From the NCBI GenBank assembly GCA_020631155.1, contig JAHDHV010000001.1, positions 1 to 64,000 of the forward strand: a stretch of 64,000 nt of DNA, given 5' to 3'. How positions within the stretch are numbered: the first letter of the stretch is position 1; each line of letters begins with the position of its first letter. The notes under the pieces are model-generated. The model searched no databases. It was not told where the DNA came from and worked only from the letters and a program-made list of their open reading frames with translations. Made by a program: the position numbers and the translations under genes. This document shows positions 1-8,319 of the stretch, one piece after another. Source of the DNA: Bacteroidota bacterium (GTDB lineage Bacteria > Bacteroidota > Bacteroidia > Chitinophagales > UBA2359).

Positions 1-49
1 ATGTCTATTTAAACAGTATTTTGCCATTCCCTAAATTCTTGACACACTC
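1..49. mobile_element. Right end of a GAGTGTGTCA-ended non-autonomous element (family E), cut by the window edge
   Basis: The sequence ends in CTTGACACACTC preceded by a CCCTAAA-type stretch. This matches the right terminus of the complete copy at 43505-43932 (ending CTGACACACTC after CCCTAAATTT) and of the copy at 16461-16881. The element continues to the left of the window, so its target duplication cannot be tested here. No coding capacity is visible in the part shown. Confidence 0.6.
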
Positions 50-62
50 AAATCATTTAAAA

Positions 63-360
63 GGGTACACAAATTAAAACAATATTTTCTTAGAGTGTTG
101 AGTTGCTTTGTTTAGGGGGGAAATGTGTTTAAATACTACTGAAACCCTCGCCGAAAATAGGGTCTGAAACTCCACGATTGCCTTCGGCGACTTACTTTTT
201 GCAGTCGCGAAAAAAGTAAGCAAAAACGCTTGTCAAAAATATCGTTCTTGCGCTTCATGCCTGCGCTTTGCTACCGATTTTTAACCTGCTCGCGCTTCTT
301 TTTCGTAAAGCAGATTCATGAATCTGCTTTACGAGAAAAAAAGATGACTTTTGTGTACCC
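63..360. mobile_element. ~298-bp element with GGGTACACAAA inverted ends (family F), no coding capacity
   Basis: The left end reads GGGTACACAAATT and the right end reads TTTTGTGTACCC, an 11-bp inverted repeat. The flanks ATTTAAAA (55-62) and TTTTAAAA (361-368) match at 7 of 8 bases, suggesting an 8-bp target duplication. The interior has a short perfect palindrome around the CAGATTCATGAATCTG segment near 311-326. It has no open frame of useful length. The same terminus, in the opposite sense, begins again at 63951. Confidence 0.6.
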
Positions 361-364
361 TTTT

Positions 365-511
365 AAAAAAAATCAAAAGCTTATATCCAGTAGGGAAGTT
401 AAAAAGTGATTTATTTTAACTAATTTCTGATCGCTAATTTCTAAGAACTAAAAGTCTAAATAGCCAAATAGCAATTTTAGAAACAAAGTGTTAGGAAGAA
501 AATAAAACATA
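365..511 (-). mobile_element. Fragment of the GGTATGTTTCA-ended element (family A)
   Basis: In reverse orientation this resembles the left half of the complete copies at 38496 and 42135: the shared blocks are the AAGTGATTTATTTTAACTAA region, the 'tagccaaatagcaattttag' stretch, AAACAAAGTGTTAGGA and a terminal AAACATAC. The other half of the element is absent, so this is a truncated relic lying next to the family F element. Confidence 0.55.
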
Positions 512-540
512 CTCTTAAAACAGTTTTTTTGAAATGTTAT

Positions 541-588
541 AAAAAGTGCCTTCCAAATTATGAAAAGTTTGGAAGGTCACTTTTTTTT
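541..588 (-). terminator. Bidirectional intrinsic terminator after the metalloprotease gene
   Basis: AAAAAGTGCCTTCCAAA (541-557) can pair with TTTGGAAGGTCACTTTTT (from 568) across a 10-base loop, with T-runs on both outer sides. It lies 65 bases beyond the minus-strand stop at 653 and is well placed to end that transcript. Confidence 0.65.
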
Positions 589-652
589 CTACACATTAAA
601 AATACAGAGCTTGTTTTTTATATGTTACTACTAAAACAAGTTCTCACAACAT

Positions 653-2653
653 TCACTTTTTCAAAACCATTTTTTTCGTTATGTTTTCCTGTTCTGTTGC
701 GAGGCGATATAAATAAATGCCGCTGGATAATTGATTGGCATCAAAATTTATCTTATGTTGCCCACCTTCTAATGTTTGCCCATCCAATAAAACGCGGACT
801 AATTTGCCTGTTACATCATATATCTCCAAATTAACTTTTGTGGCATCTGTTAAATGAATATCAAAAGTTGTGTGATTGGAAAATGGGTTGGGGATGTTTT
901 GGATGGATGTAGAAAACTGGCTAGAAAAATTAGCTGTTGATGAGTATTTGCCATGATTCATTACTGATTCTTTAGCTAAACCACTAGAAGCAATTCGTGC
1001 TCCATTACAGCCATCAATATGTGCCAAAAAGTCAGAACCATTTCCAGAATCTGCAATAAAACCTGGGTTTAAGCAAATAAAGCCGCCAGCATCATAAGTA
1101 ACTGATTGCCCTGCTTGAATAACGCCATTGGATGTAATTGAATTAAAAGCTTCATATAGATGAGTAGAGATGTCTCCCGGAAGGGATAGATCATTCACAC
1201 AATATACCGTACAGTCACCTGTACAATTTGCATTATTATAACGGTCTGTAATTAAAGCTCCAGGTTGTGCCCCAAAACCAAGACTAAGATTAATCCCTAC
1301 ACCTAAACTTTGAAGATGACAATAGCTCATAATTGTTCCACCATTAGGGGGAGGAATAATTGGATTATTTGGATCGTAACATGGCTCAGGAGTGCCGTAT
1401 TGTGGATTATCATAAAAAAACTTATTTCCACAGTCATCTATTTGGCTATCATTGTTTGCATTCCACTCACAGTCATGAGTGTGTCTTGAGCCAAAATTAT
1501 GCCCCATTTCATGAGCAAATGTAGATACATTCCAACTGTAAGTAGGGAATGGAACAACTGTTGTGGCCATATTTGCAGTAACTGCATGAGCATTATCTTG
1601 ATCTGAAGGATCGCCATCATTACGTCTACATAGGACATCAACCCATGCTAATCCGCCACCCATATTTCTGGTTGAAATAAGATGTGCTAAATCACCATCG
1701 AAACCTTGTCTTGCTTGCGTAAAGGCAGGTAGTATGATACCAAGATCATCGTCTAAAGAGGCAAATGGATCAACGCTAGACCATATACCCATTCCAGATA
1801 ATAGTATGTTGATATTTTCATTGAGGTATATTGTACAGGTCTGATTAAATAAGTCTACTATAAATGCTGTTACATTGTCTAGGTTTGAGCCATGACTCTG
1901 AAAGGTTGCATAATCTGCTTCAACATATATATTGATACAGCTAGTATTTGAGTTTCTACTTTGCTGAATATTTGTTAATTCCTCTTCTATTTCTAGTAAA
2001 TGTTCACTAGAGGTATGGCAAGTAAAATTATTACTAACTCTTAAATTTGAATCGTTATATAAAATATATTTGTTAGAGTTAGAAGTTGTCTGTGCTAATA
2101 CATAATTACCACTGTTGTCAGATATAATGGCTCTAATATGATCTTTAAATACGCTTAGGGTAGCAATAGAGTTGGAATCCCCCTTCACAATTCCTCTATA
2201 GAACACCCCAGGAAAATTATCTGAATTATACAATACCCTGCCATTGATAGTTTTTGCTTCAAAGTTAGGAGCAAGGATATTTACTTTTACTAATTCTAAT
2301 TGAAAACTTTGTCTAGTAGAAACTGGTATATCTAAAGTTAGCGTATTTGAGCGAGTTCTAAATAAAGTCTCTAATGAAAGACTTTTTAGCTCCAGATACA
2401 CCTGATCTTTAATATAATTTTGGTGTGCTGTACGCATGTTCTGTTCTGATAACTGAAATAATGAAACCGACTCAAATTTACTGGTAGCCTGTGCTGTAGC
2501 AACTTGTTGAGCAATTCGATTACTGGTGGAATTATTATTCTTGTTATTCAGACCTAGTTGTGTATTTTTAATTAAGTCTTGCGCTGTTATTGTAGATGCA
2601 ACAAAGACCAATAAACACCCTATTATGAATATTTTTTTCATTGTTTTTTTCAT
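653..2653 (-). CDS. Secreted reprolysin-like zinc metalloprotease with T9SS type A sorting domain
   Basis: A 666-aa predicted secreted endopeptidase. A hydrophobic signal peptide follows MKK and ends near TITAQD. A pro-region fills the first ~220 residues. The catalytic domain is centred on HEMGHNFGSRH at about residues 380-392, the HExxHxxGxxH zinc motif of metzincins, with a downstream M in the 'GTIMSYCH' turn that fits the Met-turn. The 'HDC', 'CYDP' and 'CTGDC' cysteines fit disulfides of the reprolysin (M12B) class. The last ~75 residues begin 'IPNPFSNHTTF' and end 'TKKMVLKK', the hallmark of a type A T9SS sorting domain, so the product should be exported to the surface and cleaved there. 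A second Met (MKKIF, at 2641) is an equally good start. The substrate cannot be told from sequence. Confidence 0.88.
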   Translation of the reverse strand: MKKTMKKIFIIGCLLVFVASTITAQDLIKNTQLGLNNKNNNSTSNRIAQQVATAQATSKFESVSLFQLSEQNMRTAHQNYIKDQVYLELKSLSLETLFRTRSNTLTLDIPVSTRQSFQLELVKVNILAPNFEAKTINGRVLYNSDNFPGVFYRGIVKGDSNSIATLSVFKDHIRAIISDNSGNYVLAQTTSNSNKYILYNDSNLRVSNNFTCHTSSEHLLEIEEELTNIQQSRNSNTSCINIYVEADYATFQSHGSNLDNVTAFIVDLFNQTCTIYLNENINILLSGMGIWSSVDPFASLDDDLGIILPAFTQARQGFDGDLAHLISTRNMGGGLAWVDVLCRRNDGDPSDQDNAHAVTANMATTVVPFPTYSWNVSTFAHEMGHNFGSRHTHDCEWNANNDSQIDDCGNKFFYDNPQYGTPEPCYDPNNPIIPPPNGGTIMSYCHLQSLGVGINLSLGFGAQPGALITDRYNNANCTGDCTVYCVNDLSLPGDISTHLYEAFNSITSNGVIQAGQSVTYDAGGFICLNPGFIADSGNGSDFLAHIDGCNGARIASSGLAKESVMNHGKYSSTANFSSQFSTSIQNIPNPFSNHTTFDIHLTDATKVNLEIYDVTGKLVRVLLDGQTLEGGQHKINFDANQLSSGIYLYRLATEQENITKKMVLKK

Positions 2654-2731
2654 GTTTGTTTTTTAAAAAACTACACTAACTACAAATTTTTTGAGGTAAG
2701 ATTATAGTTAAGATTAAGTTTTATGAATGAT

Positions 2732-3643
2732 TTATTTCTTTTGCTCCTCTAAATTCTTTATTGCTTCTTTCAATGAATCATTCTCTTTTTTCATATCAAT
2801 CATATGCAACCACAATTCTTCAATTTGTCGTAAAAGGGTTGCATCCATTTCTGCTACATCAATGCCATTTTTATATACTTCTGCTGCCGAAGGTACATTA
2901 GGTAGGTGTTTGTTTTTCTTTACAAAATCATCTACTTGCTCCAAACTATTGCGTTTGTAATCTGCTTCAAAAACATAATCTGACCAGTTAGGGTTAGGAT
3001 TACCAGGAGTAGGTTTAAAAGCCACTTTTACTTTTGTACTAAGTATGCCTTTGCCTAAATAGAGTGCATATTCAGAAGGATTTACAACATCACTTGGGTC
3101 TATTGCGATGCCTATATATTCATCTGTGAAATCACCATATATAAGAGAATTGTTTTGGTTATTTGCAATATGTAATTTATTACTGCCTGTTTCATTGTAA
3201 CCTGCATTGTATCCTATACATAGATTGTTGCTACCATTGATATTTGAGTAGCCCGCATTTACACCTAAAAAAGTATTGCTATTTCCAACAGTGTTTCTAT
3301 AACCTGCACTTCTACCAAAAAAAGTATTATAACTGCCTAGAGTATTATATCTACCAGTACTAGAACCAACAAATAAGTTTTGTTTACCTTTAGTATTTTC
3401 ATACCCACAATTAGAACCTAAGAAAACATTGTGATCCCCATTGACAGTTTTTCTACCTGCATTTGCACCTACAAATGTACAGTGCTCATTATTTCCTGTA
3501 GCACCATTTCCCGCATAATAGCCAAAAAAACTATTGTTTGTTCCTCTAAAACCAGCTTGATCACCATAAGTTGTAACTCTTGTCTGCCCATAAACCATTC
3601 CTGTTACTAAAAGAGCAGATAAAAATAAAATTAAATTCTTCAT
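2732..3643 (-). CDS. Secreted protein with YadA-head-like repeats and coiled-coil C-terminus
   Basis: A 303-aa protein of unknown function. A signal peptide (MKNLILFLSALLVTGMVYGQ) is followed, at about residues 28-165, by some seven ~20-residue repeats of the pattern N-T-F-x-G-x-x-A-G-Y/R-x-N, which resemble the left-handed beta-roll head of trimeric adhesins. After a linker comes a block (W-x-D-Y-V-F-x-x-D-Y ... HLP-x-V-PSA-x-E-V) that I know as a recurring C-terminal motif of many Bacteroidota surface proteins, and then a charged coiled coil to the end. No T9SS sorting domain and no membrane anchor are visible. The gene lies 78 bases upstream of the metalloprotease on the same strand, and co-transcription is possible. 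A structural or adhesive role is likely; phage tail-fibre origin is an alternative. Confidence 0.75.
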   Translation of the reverse strand: MKNLILFLSALLVTGMVYGQTRVTTYGDQAGFRGTNNSFFGYYAGNGATGNNEHCTFVGANAGRKTVNGDHNVFLGSNCGYENTKGKQNLFVGSSTGRYNTLGSYNTFFGRSAGYRNTVGNSNTFLGVNAGYSNINGSNNLCIGYNAGYNETGSNKLHIANNQNNSLIYGDFTDEYIGIAIDPSDVVNPSEYALYLGKGILSTKVKVAFKPTPGNPNPNWSDYVFEADYKRNSLEQVDDFVKKNKHLPNVPSAAEVYKNGIDVAEMDATLLRQIEELWLHMIDMKKENDSLKEAIKNLEEQKK

Positions 3644-4042
3644 GATTTTTTAAATTTTAATTGTAATAAAAATAATTTTGCTGTTAAAAGTGTAAGGACT
3701 TTGTTAGTATGATAACTTTTGTGTGATTTTGTATTTTTGTAGGAAAAAGAAAATCACGTAAAAATTTTCACTAGCAACCGCTATTTTGTATCATTACAAA
3801 ACAGACTTTAGCCAATGTCATACACTCTTTAGTGTATGAGTAGTAGAGTTTCGAGGAAGTATGATAAGTGCTTTAAAATTAAAGATTTATGAATTTTAGT
3901 CTGAGTGTTGTAGTTTGTTGATTATCAGGTTTTTAGTAAAAGGTTTTGTAAGTACTACACAATAATTAAACGGGACTCTTTGTTTGATTAAAGCAATGAA
4001 AGTTAATACTTTAATTAATGGAAACCTGAAAAGGTGACAGGA
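3644..4042. other. Intergenic, 399 bp, no gene seen
   Basis: No credible frame. It holds a short hairpin (CATACAC...GTGTATG, around 3820-3839) without a T-run. The part at about 3948-4020 resembles the AAGTACC element family (AAGTACTACACAATAATTAAAC ... TTAATACTTTAATTAA in outline), probably a decayed copy. Confidence 0.4.
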
Positions 4043-4906
4043 CTAAAATTTCACTAATTTTTTAGTTTGTGTATACCCATCTACATTCAGCTGATAATAA
4101 TAAGCACCAGAGGGAAGGGGTGGAGCGTTCCAAATTTGCTGTTGTTTACCAGCCGCTTGTTTTTGATGGTCAAGTAGTTGTGCAACAGTTCTGCCTTGCA
4201 GGTCAAAAACCTGTAGCGAAACAGTTGCCTCTTTAGTTAAAGTATATTCAATAGTAGTTTGTGAGCCAAAAGGATTGGGTTTTGTGGATAATGTTATATC
4301 TTTAGGAGAATAAGCCATTGAAGTAGTTTTGCCAATAATACTAATATTAGATAAACAGTTTGGGCTATTGGGATTACAAGGAAGCGGTTCATTAAGATCA
4401 AACAGTTGGATATCTACTACAGAAGCATATATTCCTGTTGCCATGCAAGAAAGACAAGCAAACTGAAACATAGATGGATTTGAAGGAACATATACGCCAT
4501 CTATTAAGCTGTAAACAATAACAATAACAGTCGGAGAACAATTTTTAGGTATTAGTGCTTGGCAATAAGCGTGACTTGGATTAGCTATATTAGCATCTAC
4601 TGTTTGTCCCCAATTTAAAGATAAGGCTGCATGAGAAGCATCAGTGCTTAAGTTCGTCCACTGACTTTTGTAATTGATATCATTTGGCTTTTGACAAGCA
4701 GTTATGTATTGTATTAAATATTGGTCTGTTTTTTCTTGATGTGTTCGAGGAGTAGTCCAATCTAGTTGTAAAGTATTACCACAGCTTGAAAAACTATTAA
4801 AACTGATAGGAAGATTTGCTGCTTTCTGTGCCCAAAGCTGATTTTGTATGATAAGGCAAGAAGAAATATACAGTAGTAAGCTTAGAAAAAAGAATTTGTT
4901 TTTCAT
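4043..4906 (-). CDS. T9SS type A cargo protein, paralog 1 of a tandem set
   Basis: A predicted 287-aa secreted protein of unknown function. I choose the ATG at 4906 (MKNKFFFLSL) rather than the frame-extending ATG at 4978. The promoter-like box TATCTTTG (4942-4949, minus) lies inside the longer version, and the divergent paralog at 7265-8134 starts with its own signal peptide at the equivalent place. The order is signal peptide ending LWAQ, a Cys-containing domain of about 170 residues, and a type A sorting domain ending 'GYTQTKKLVKF'. Its body is identical to that of the next gene except for three residues close to the C-terminus (PP...A here, QH...V there). The protein probably ends up on the cell surface or in the medium. 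Confidence 0.8.
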   Translation of the reverse strand: MKNKFFFLSLLLYISSCLIIQNQLWAQKAANLPISFNSFSSCGNTLQLDWTTPRTHQEKTDQYLIQYITACQKPNDINYKSQWTNLSTDASHAALSLNWGQTVDANIANPSHAYCQALIPKNCSPTVIVIVYSLIDGVYVPSNPSMFQFACLSCMATGIYASVVDIQLFDLNEPLPCNPNSPNCLSNISIIGKTTSMAYSPKDITLSTKPNPFGSQTTIEYTLTKEATVSLQVFDLQGRTVAQLLDHQKQAAGKQQQIWNAPPLPSGAYYYQLNVDGYTQTKKLVKF

Positions 4907-4941
4907 TAGATAATTGTTGTTAGTTATGAGCTTCTTTACTA

Positions 4942-4949
4942 CAAAGATA
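4942..4949 (-). promoter_or_regulatory. Bacteroidota -7 box TATCTTTG for the gene ending at 4043
   Basis: TATCTTTG matches the TAnnTTTG -7 element. It lies 36 bases before the chosen ATG and is preserved at the same place in all three paralogs although the flanking sequence of the third has diverged. No clear -33 TTTG is visible. Confidence 0.55.
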
Positions 4950-5089
4950 AATCGAAAAAATAATTTATGCGAGCACATTTTTTAGCAGGAATTAAAGGGA
5001 ATTTGATGTGCTATTATTTATATGTAGTTGATTAGTAGTTGTTTGTGTGCTGTTGGAATGTGTGGGCGTTAATTAGGGTAGGTGTTTTT

Positions 5090-5400
5090 ATGAAAAAAAT
5101 AAATCATTTATCTTACTTGAACACTTAAATATTAAACAATTATAGCCTTCTTTTTTTACGTAGAAAAGAATTTGAAAGTGTATAAGTTAATTTGTAAATT
5201 ATTTGCTTGTTAATGGATAGAAGGGAGCGTTTAGTAATGTTAAAAAAAGAAGATGTGTCTGCTTAGATTTACTTAAAAGAGCCATTTAAGATAGTAAAAA
5301 CTAATTAATTGATAATTTTTTAGTAATAAAATATTTTAATTTGATTGTTTTTTAATGTGTAGTGGATGGTAATGTGATCTTGTTATTGTACAATAACTTA
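5090..5400 (+). pseudogene. Decayed 5' part of a paralog of the 481-codon gene at 8320
   Basis: Starting with 'gtgttttta' plus ATG, this stretch aligns by eye with the start of the intact gene at 8320: ATGAAAAA, AAACTTACTTGAA-like, TTTTTTTA-GTAGAAAAGAA, GGATAGAAGGGAGCGTTTAGTA, TTAAAAAAAGAAGA and a TTAATTGATAATTTTTTA-like segment appear in the same order. The frame is broken at once (stop after about a dozen codons) and by several indels. The similarity fades near 5400, so only the first ~100 codons remain. It sits head to head with the T9SS cargo gene, exactly as the intact gene does with the third cargo gene. Confidence 0.6.
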
Positions 5401-5554
5401 AATTAAAAGTGGAAAGTTAACAATTTGGAGATTATTTTTTTTTGCTCAGTAGAACACAAGTTTTTGCTTTTTTAGGTGCTTAAGTACTAATACTAAAGTA
5501 GCTAAAGTTATATTATAGAAATCATGCAAAAAAAGGAATTACAGAAATAACAAA

Positions 5555-5597
5555 ACTAAAAAAAGCCCTGTTCTGTATAAATACAAAACAAGGCTTG
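5555..5597 (-). terminator. Minus-strand intrinsic terminator-like hairpin in the duplicated spacer
   Basis: AAGCCctGTTcTGTA (from 5563) pairs with TACAaAACAaGGCTT (ending 5596). On the minus strand the stem is followed by a run of seven Ts. It lies about 57 bases past the minus-strand stop at 5654. Confidence 0.6.
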
Positions 5598-5653
5598 ATT
5601 TAATGTAATACGCTACACATTACATTAAGAGGAAACTTGAAAAGATGACAGGA

Positions 5654-6517
5654 CTAAAATTTCACTAATTTTTTGGTTTGGGTATACCCATCTACATTCA
5701 GCTGATAATAATAAACACCAGAGGGAAGGTGTTGAGCGTTCCAAATTTGCTGTTGTTTACCAGCCGCTTGTTTTTGATGGTCAAGTAGTTGTGCAACAGT
5801 TCTGCCTTGCAGGTCAAAAACCTGTAGCGAAACAGTTGCCTCTTTAGTTAAAGTATATTCAATAGTAGTTTGTGAGCCAAAAGGATTGGGTTTTGTGGAT
5901 AATGTTATATCTTTAGGAGAATAAGCCATTGAAGTAGTTTTGCCAATAATACTAATATTAGATAAACAGTTTGGGCTATTGGGATTACAAGGAAGCGGTT
6001 CATTAAGATCAAACAGTTGGATATCTACTACAGAAGCATATATTCCTGTTGCCATGCAAGAAAGACAAGCAAACTGAAACATAGATGGATTTGAAGGAAC
6101 ATATACGCCATCTATTAAGCTGTAAACAATAACAATAACAGTCGGAGAACAATTTTTAGGTATTAGTGCTTGGCAATAAGCGTGACTTGGATTAGCTATA
6201 TTAGCATCTACTGTTTGTCCCCAATTTAAAGATAAGGCTGCATGAGAAGCATCAGTGCTTAAGTTCGTCCACTGACTTTTGTAATTGATATCATTTGGCT
6301 TTTGACAAGCAGTTATGTATTGTATTAAATATTGGTCTGTTTTTTCTTGATGTGTTCGAGGAGTAGTCCAATCTAGTTGTAAAGTATTACCACAGCTTGA
6401 AAAACTATTAAAACTGATAGGAAGATTTGCTGCTTTCTGTGCCCAAAGCTGATTTTGTATGATAAGGCAAGAAGAAATATACAGTAGTAAGCTTAGAAAA
6501 AAGAATTTGTTTTTCAT
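5654..6517 (-). CDS. T9SS type A cargo protein, paralog 2 (chimeric tandem copy)
   Basis: A 287-aa near-copy of the gene at 4043-4906; start chosen for the same reasons. Signal peptide, central domain and most of the sorting domain are identical to copy 1. The last ~30 codons and the downstream ~30 bases instead match the third paralog at 7265 (QHLPSGVYYYQL; TTTTTGGTTTGGGTATACC). The gene therefore looks like a recombinant: N-terminal and central part from copy 1, 3' end from copy 3. Secretion through T9SS and surface or extracellular location are inferred from the sorting domain; the central domain is not one I recognise. Confidence 0.8.
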   Translation of the reverse strand: MKNKFFFLSLLLYISSCLIIQNQLWAQKAANLPISFNSFSSCGNTLQLDWTTPRTHQEKTDQYLIQYITACQKPNDINYKSQWTNLSTDASHAALSLNWGQTVDANIANPSHAYCQALIPKNCSPTVIVIVYSLIDGVYVPSNPSMFQFACLSCMATGIYASVVDIQLFDLNEPLPCNPNSPNCLSNISIIGKTTSMAYSPKDITLSTKPNPFGSQTTIEYTLTKEATVSLQVFDLQGRTVAQLLDHQKQAAGKQQQIWNAQHLPSGVYYYQLNVDGYTQTKKLVKF

Positions 6518-6552
6518 TAGATAATTGTTGTTAGTTATGAGCTTCTTTACTA

Positions 6553-6560
6553 CAAAGATA
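6553..6560 (-). promoter_or_regulatory. Bacteroidota -7 box TATCTTTG for the gene ending at 5654
   Basis: Exact tandem copy, 1611 bases on, of the box at 4942-4949, again 36 bases before the chosen ATG. Confidence 0.55.
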
Positions 6561-6700
6561 AATCGAAAAAATAATTTATGCGAGCACATTTTTTAGCAGG
6601 AATTAAAGGGAATTTGATGTGCTATTATTTATATGTAGTTGATTAGTAGTTGTTTGTGTGCTGTTGGAATGTGTGGGCGTTAATTAGGGTAGGTGTTTTT

Positions 6701-7011
6701 ATGAAAAAAATAAATCATTTATCTTACTTGAACACTTAAATATTAAACAATTATAGCCTTCTTTTTTTACGTAGAAAAGAATTTGAAAGTGTATAAGTTA
6801 ATTTGTAAATTATTTGCTTGTTAATGGATAGAAGGGAGCGTTTAGTAATGTTAAAAAAAGAAGATGTGTCTGCTTAGATTTACTTAAAAGAGCCATTTAA
6901 GATAGTAAAAACTAATTAATTGATAATTTTTTAGTAATAAAATATTTTAATTTGATTGTTTTTTAATGTGTAGTGGATGGTAATGTGATCTTGTTATTGT
7001 ACAATAACTTA
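6701..7011 (+). pseudogene. Second decayed 5' fragment of a paralog of the 481-codon gene
   Basis: Identical to the remnant at 5090-5400 and displaced by 1611 bases. It was carried along by the tandem duplication after it had already decayed, because both copies share the same stops and indels. Confidence 0.6.
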
Positions 7012-7165
7012 AATTAAAAGTGGAAAGTTAACAATTTGGAGATTATTTTTTTTTGCTCAGTAGAACACAAGTTTTTGCTTTTTTAGGTGCTTAAGTACTA
7101 ATACTAAAGTAGCTAAAGTTATATTATAGAAATCATGCAAAAAAAGGAATTACAGAAATAACAAA

Positions 7166-7208
7166 ACTAAAAAAAGCCCTGTTCTGTATAAATACAAAAC
7201 AAGGCTTG
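7166..7208 (-). terminator. Minus-strand intrinsic terminator-like hairpin after the third cargo gene
   Basis: Same stem as at 5555-5597, now 57 bases past the stop at 7265. Since this is the original position relative to the third paralog, the copy at 5555 was probably brought in with the duplicated unit. Confidence 0.6.
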
Positions 7209-7264
7209 ATTTAATGTAATACGCTACACATTACATTAAGAGGAAACTTGAAAAGATGACAGGA

Positions 7265-8134
7265 CTAAAATTTCACTAATTTTTTGGTTTGGGTATACCC
7301 ATCTACATTCAGCTGATAATAATAAACACCAGAGGGAAGGTGTTGAGCGTTCCAAATTTGCTGTTGTTTACCAGCCGCTTGCTTTTGATGGTCAATTAGT
7401 TGTGCAACAGTTCTGCCTTGTAGGTCAAAAACCTGTAGCGAAACAGTTGCCTCTTTGGTTAAAGAATACTCAAGAGTAGTTTGCGCGCTAAAAGGATTGG
7501 GTTTTGTAGATAATGCTATATCTTTAGGAGAATAAGCCGTTGAGGAGGTTTTGTTGCCACCCGTGACAGACGGGCCTCCGCATGCTTCGGGATTTAGTAA
7601 ACATGTAGGATCAATATTAATATCTAAAACCTCTATTACAAGTTCTGCTGGCTCACAAAGGGTATATAAACATGGAACTTCAGCTTTAACTGAATATAAG
7701 CCTATATTATCTGAAAGGGTAGTACGATAGATATTGAAAAAGATAATGGGCTTTTCACAAGACGCTGGTATTGTAAGTTGAGCGGAACCACAGGAGGATG
7801 TATTATCAGGATCACTTATCTCCCAAGTGGGTTCTAGTATGATGTCTGTTGTTTGGGTAGTTTCTATTTCAACCCAGTCACCAAGGTTAGTAATATTCCC
7901 AAAACTATCTTCACAAGCAGTTCGATAAGTAATTAAGTAATTTGTAAGCATGTACATTGATGAATTGTAGGGTATAAAACTCAATGATATGGAAGAACAC
8001 TCTTGGGTAAGTGAAATGTTATCAGCACTCATAAACTGAGCTTCAAAAGTTTCTTTTTGTGCATAAAGATGGTTGTGTATTAGGCAAAAAAGGAAGAAAA
8101 AGGGTAAATTCAAAAAAATAAATTGTTTTTTCAT
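7265..8134 (-). CDS. T9SS type A cargo protein, paralog 3
   Basis: A 289-aa secreted protein related to the two genes downstream but clearly older. Signal peptide MKKQFIFLNLPFFFLF...LYAQ. The central ~190 residues are only distantly similar to the other two but keep the spacing of several Cys and the 'YLITYRTAC'/'YLIQYITAC' block. The sorting domain after 'STAYSPKDIALSTKPNPF' is almost identical to theirs and ends in the same 11 residues. The conserved domain resembles a fibronectin- or Ig-like fold in hydrophobic pattern, which I cannot confirm. It is divergently arranged with the 481-codon gene at 8320. Confidence 0.8.
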   Translation of the reverse strand: MKKQFIFLNLPFFFLFCLIHNHLYAQKETFEAQFMSADNISLTQECSSISLSFIPYNSSMYMLTNYLITYRTACEDSFGNITNLGDWVEIETTQTTDIILEPTWEISDPDNTSSCGSAQLTIPASCEKPIIFFNIYRTTLSDNIGLYSVKAEVPCLYTLCEPAELVIEVLDINIDPTCLLNPEACGGPSVTGGNKTSSTAYSPKDIALSTKPNPFSAQTTLEYSLTKEATVSLQVFDLQGRTVAQLIDHQKQAAGKQQQIWNAQHLPSGVYYYQLNVDGYTQTKKLVKF

Positions 8135-8170
8135 GGAAAAGTTGTTTTTGGTTAGTAAATTTCTTTGTTA

Positions 8171-8178
8171 CAAAGATA
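8171..8178 (-). promoter_or_regulatory. Bacteroidota -7 box TATCTTTG for the gene ending at 7265
   Basis: TATCTTTG lies 37 bases before the ATG at 8134, the same distance as in the two duplicated paralogs. The conservation supports both the promoter and the start choices. Confidence 0.5.
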
Positions 8179-8319
8179 AGTTGTTTAAATAAACCATACA
8201 GGCACATTTTTTAGCAAGAATTAGGGGTGATTTTTGTTTGTTAATATTTATATGTAATTGATTGTGAGTTTTTTAACTCTTTTTGGATGTGCTAAGTATT
8301 AATTATAATAAGTGTTTTT

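Noticed and set aside
529-834. 101-codon plus-strand frame
   Set aside because: It covers a terminator and then the opposite strand of the metalloprotease sorting domain; no protein-like features.
4907-4978. N-terminal extension (MCSHKLFF...) of the first cargo gene and its tandem copy
   Set aside because: The extension runs through a TATCTTTG promoter box kept in all three paralogs, and the third paralog starts with its signal peptide at the later ATG.
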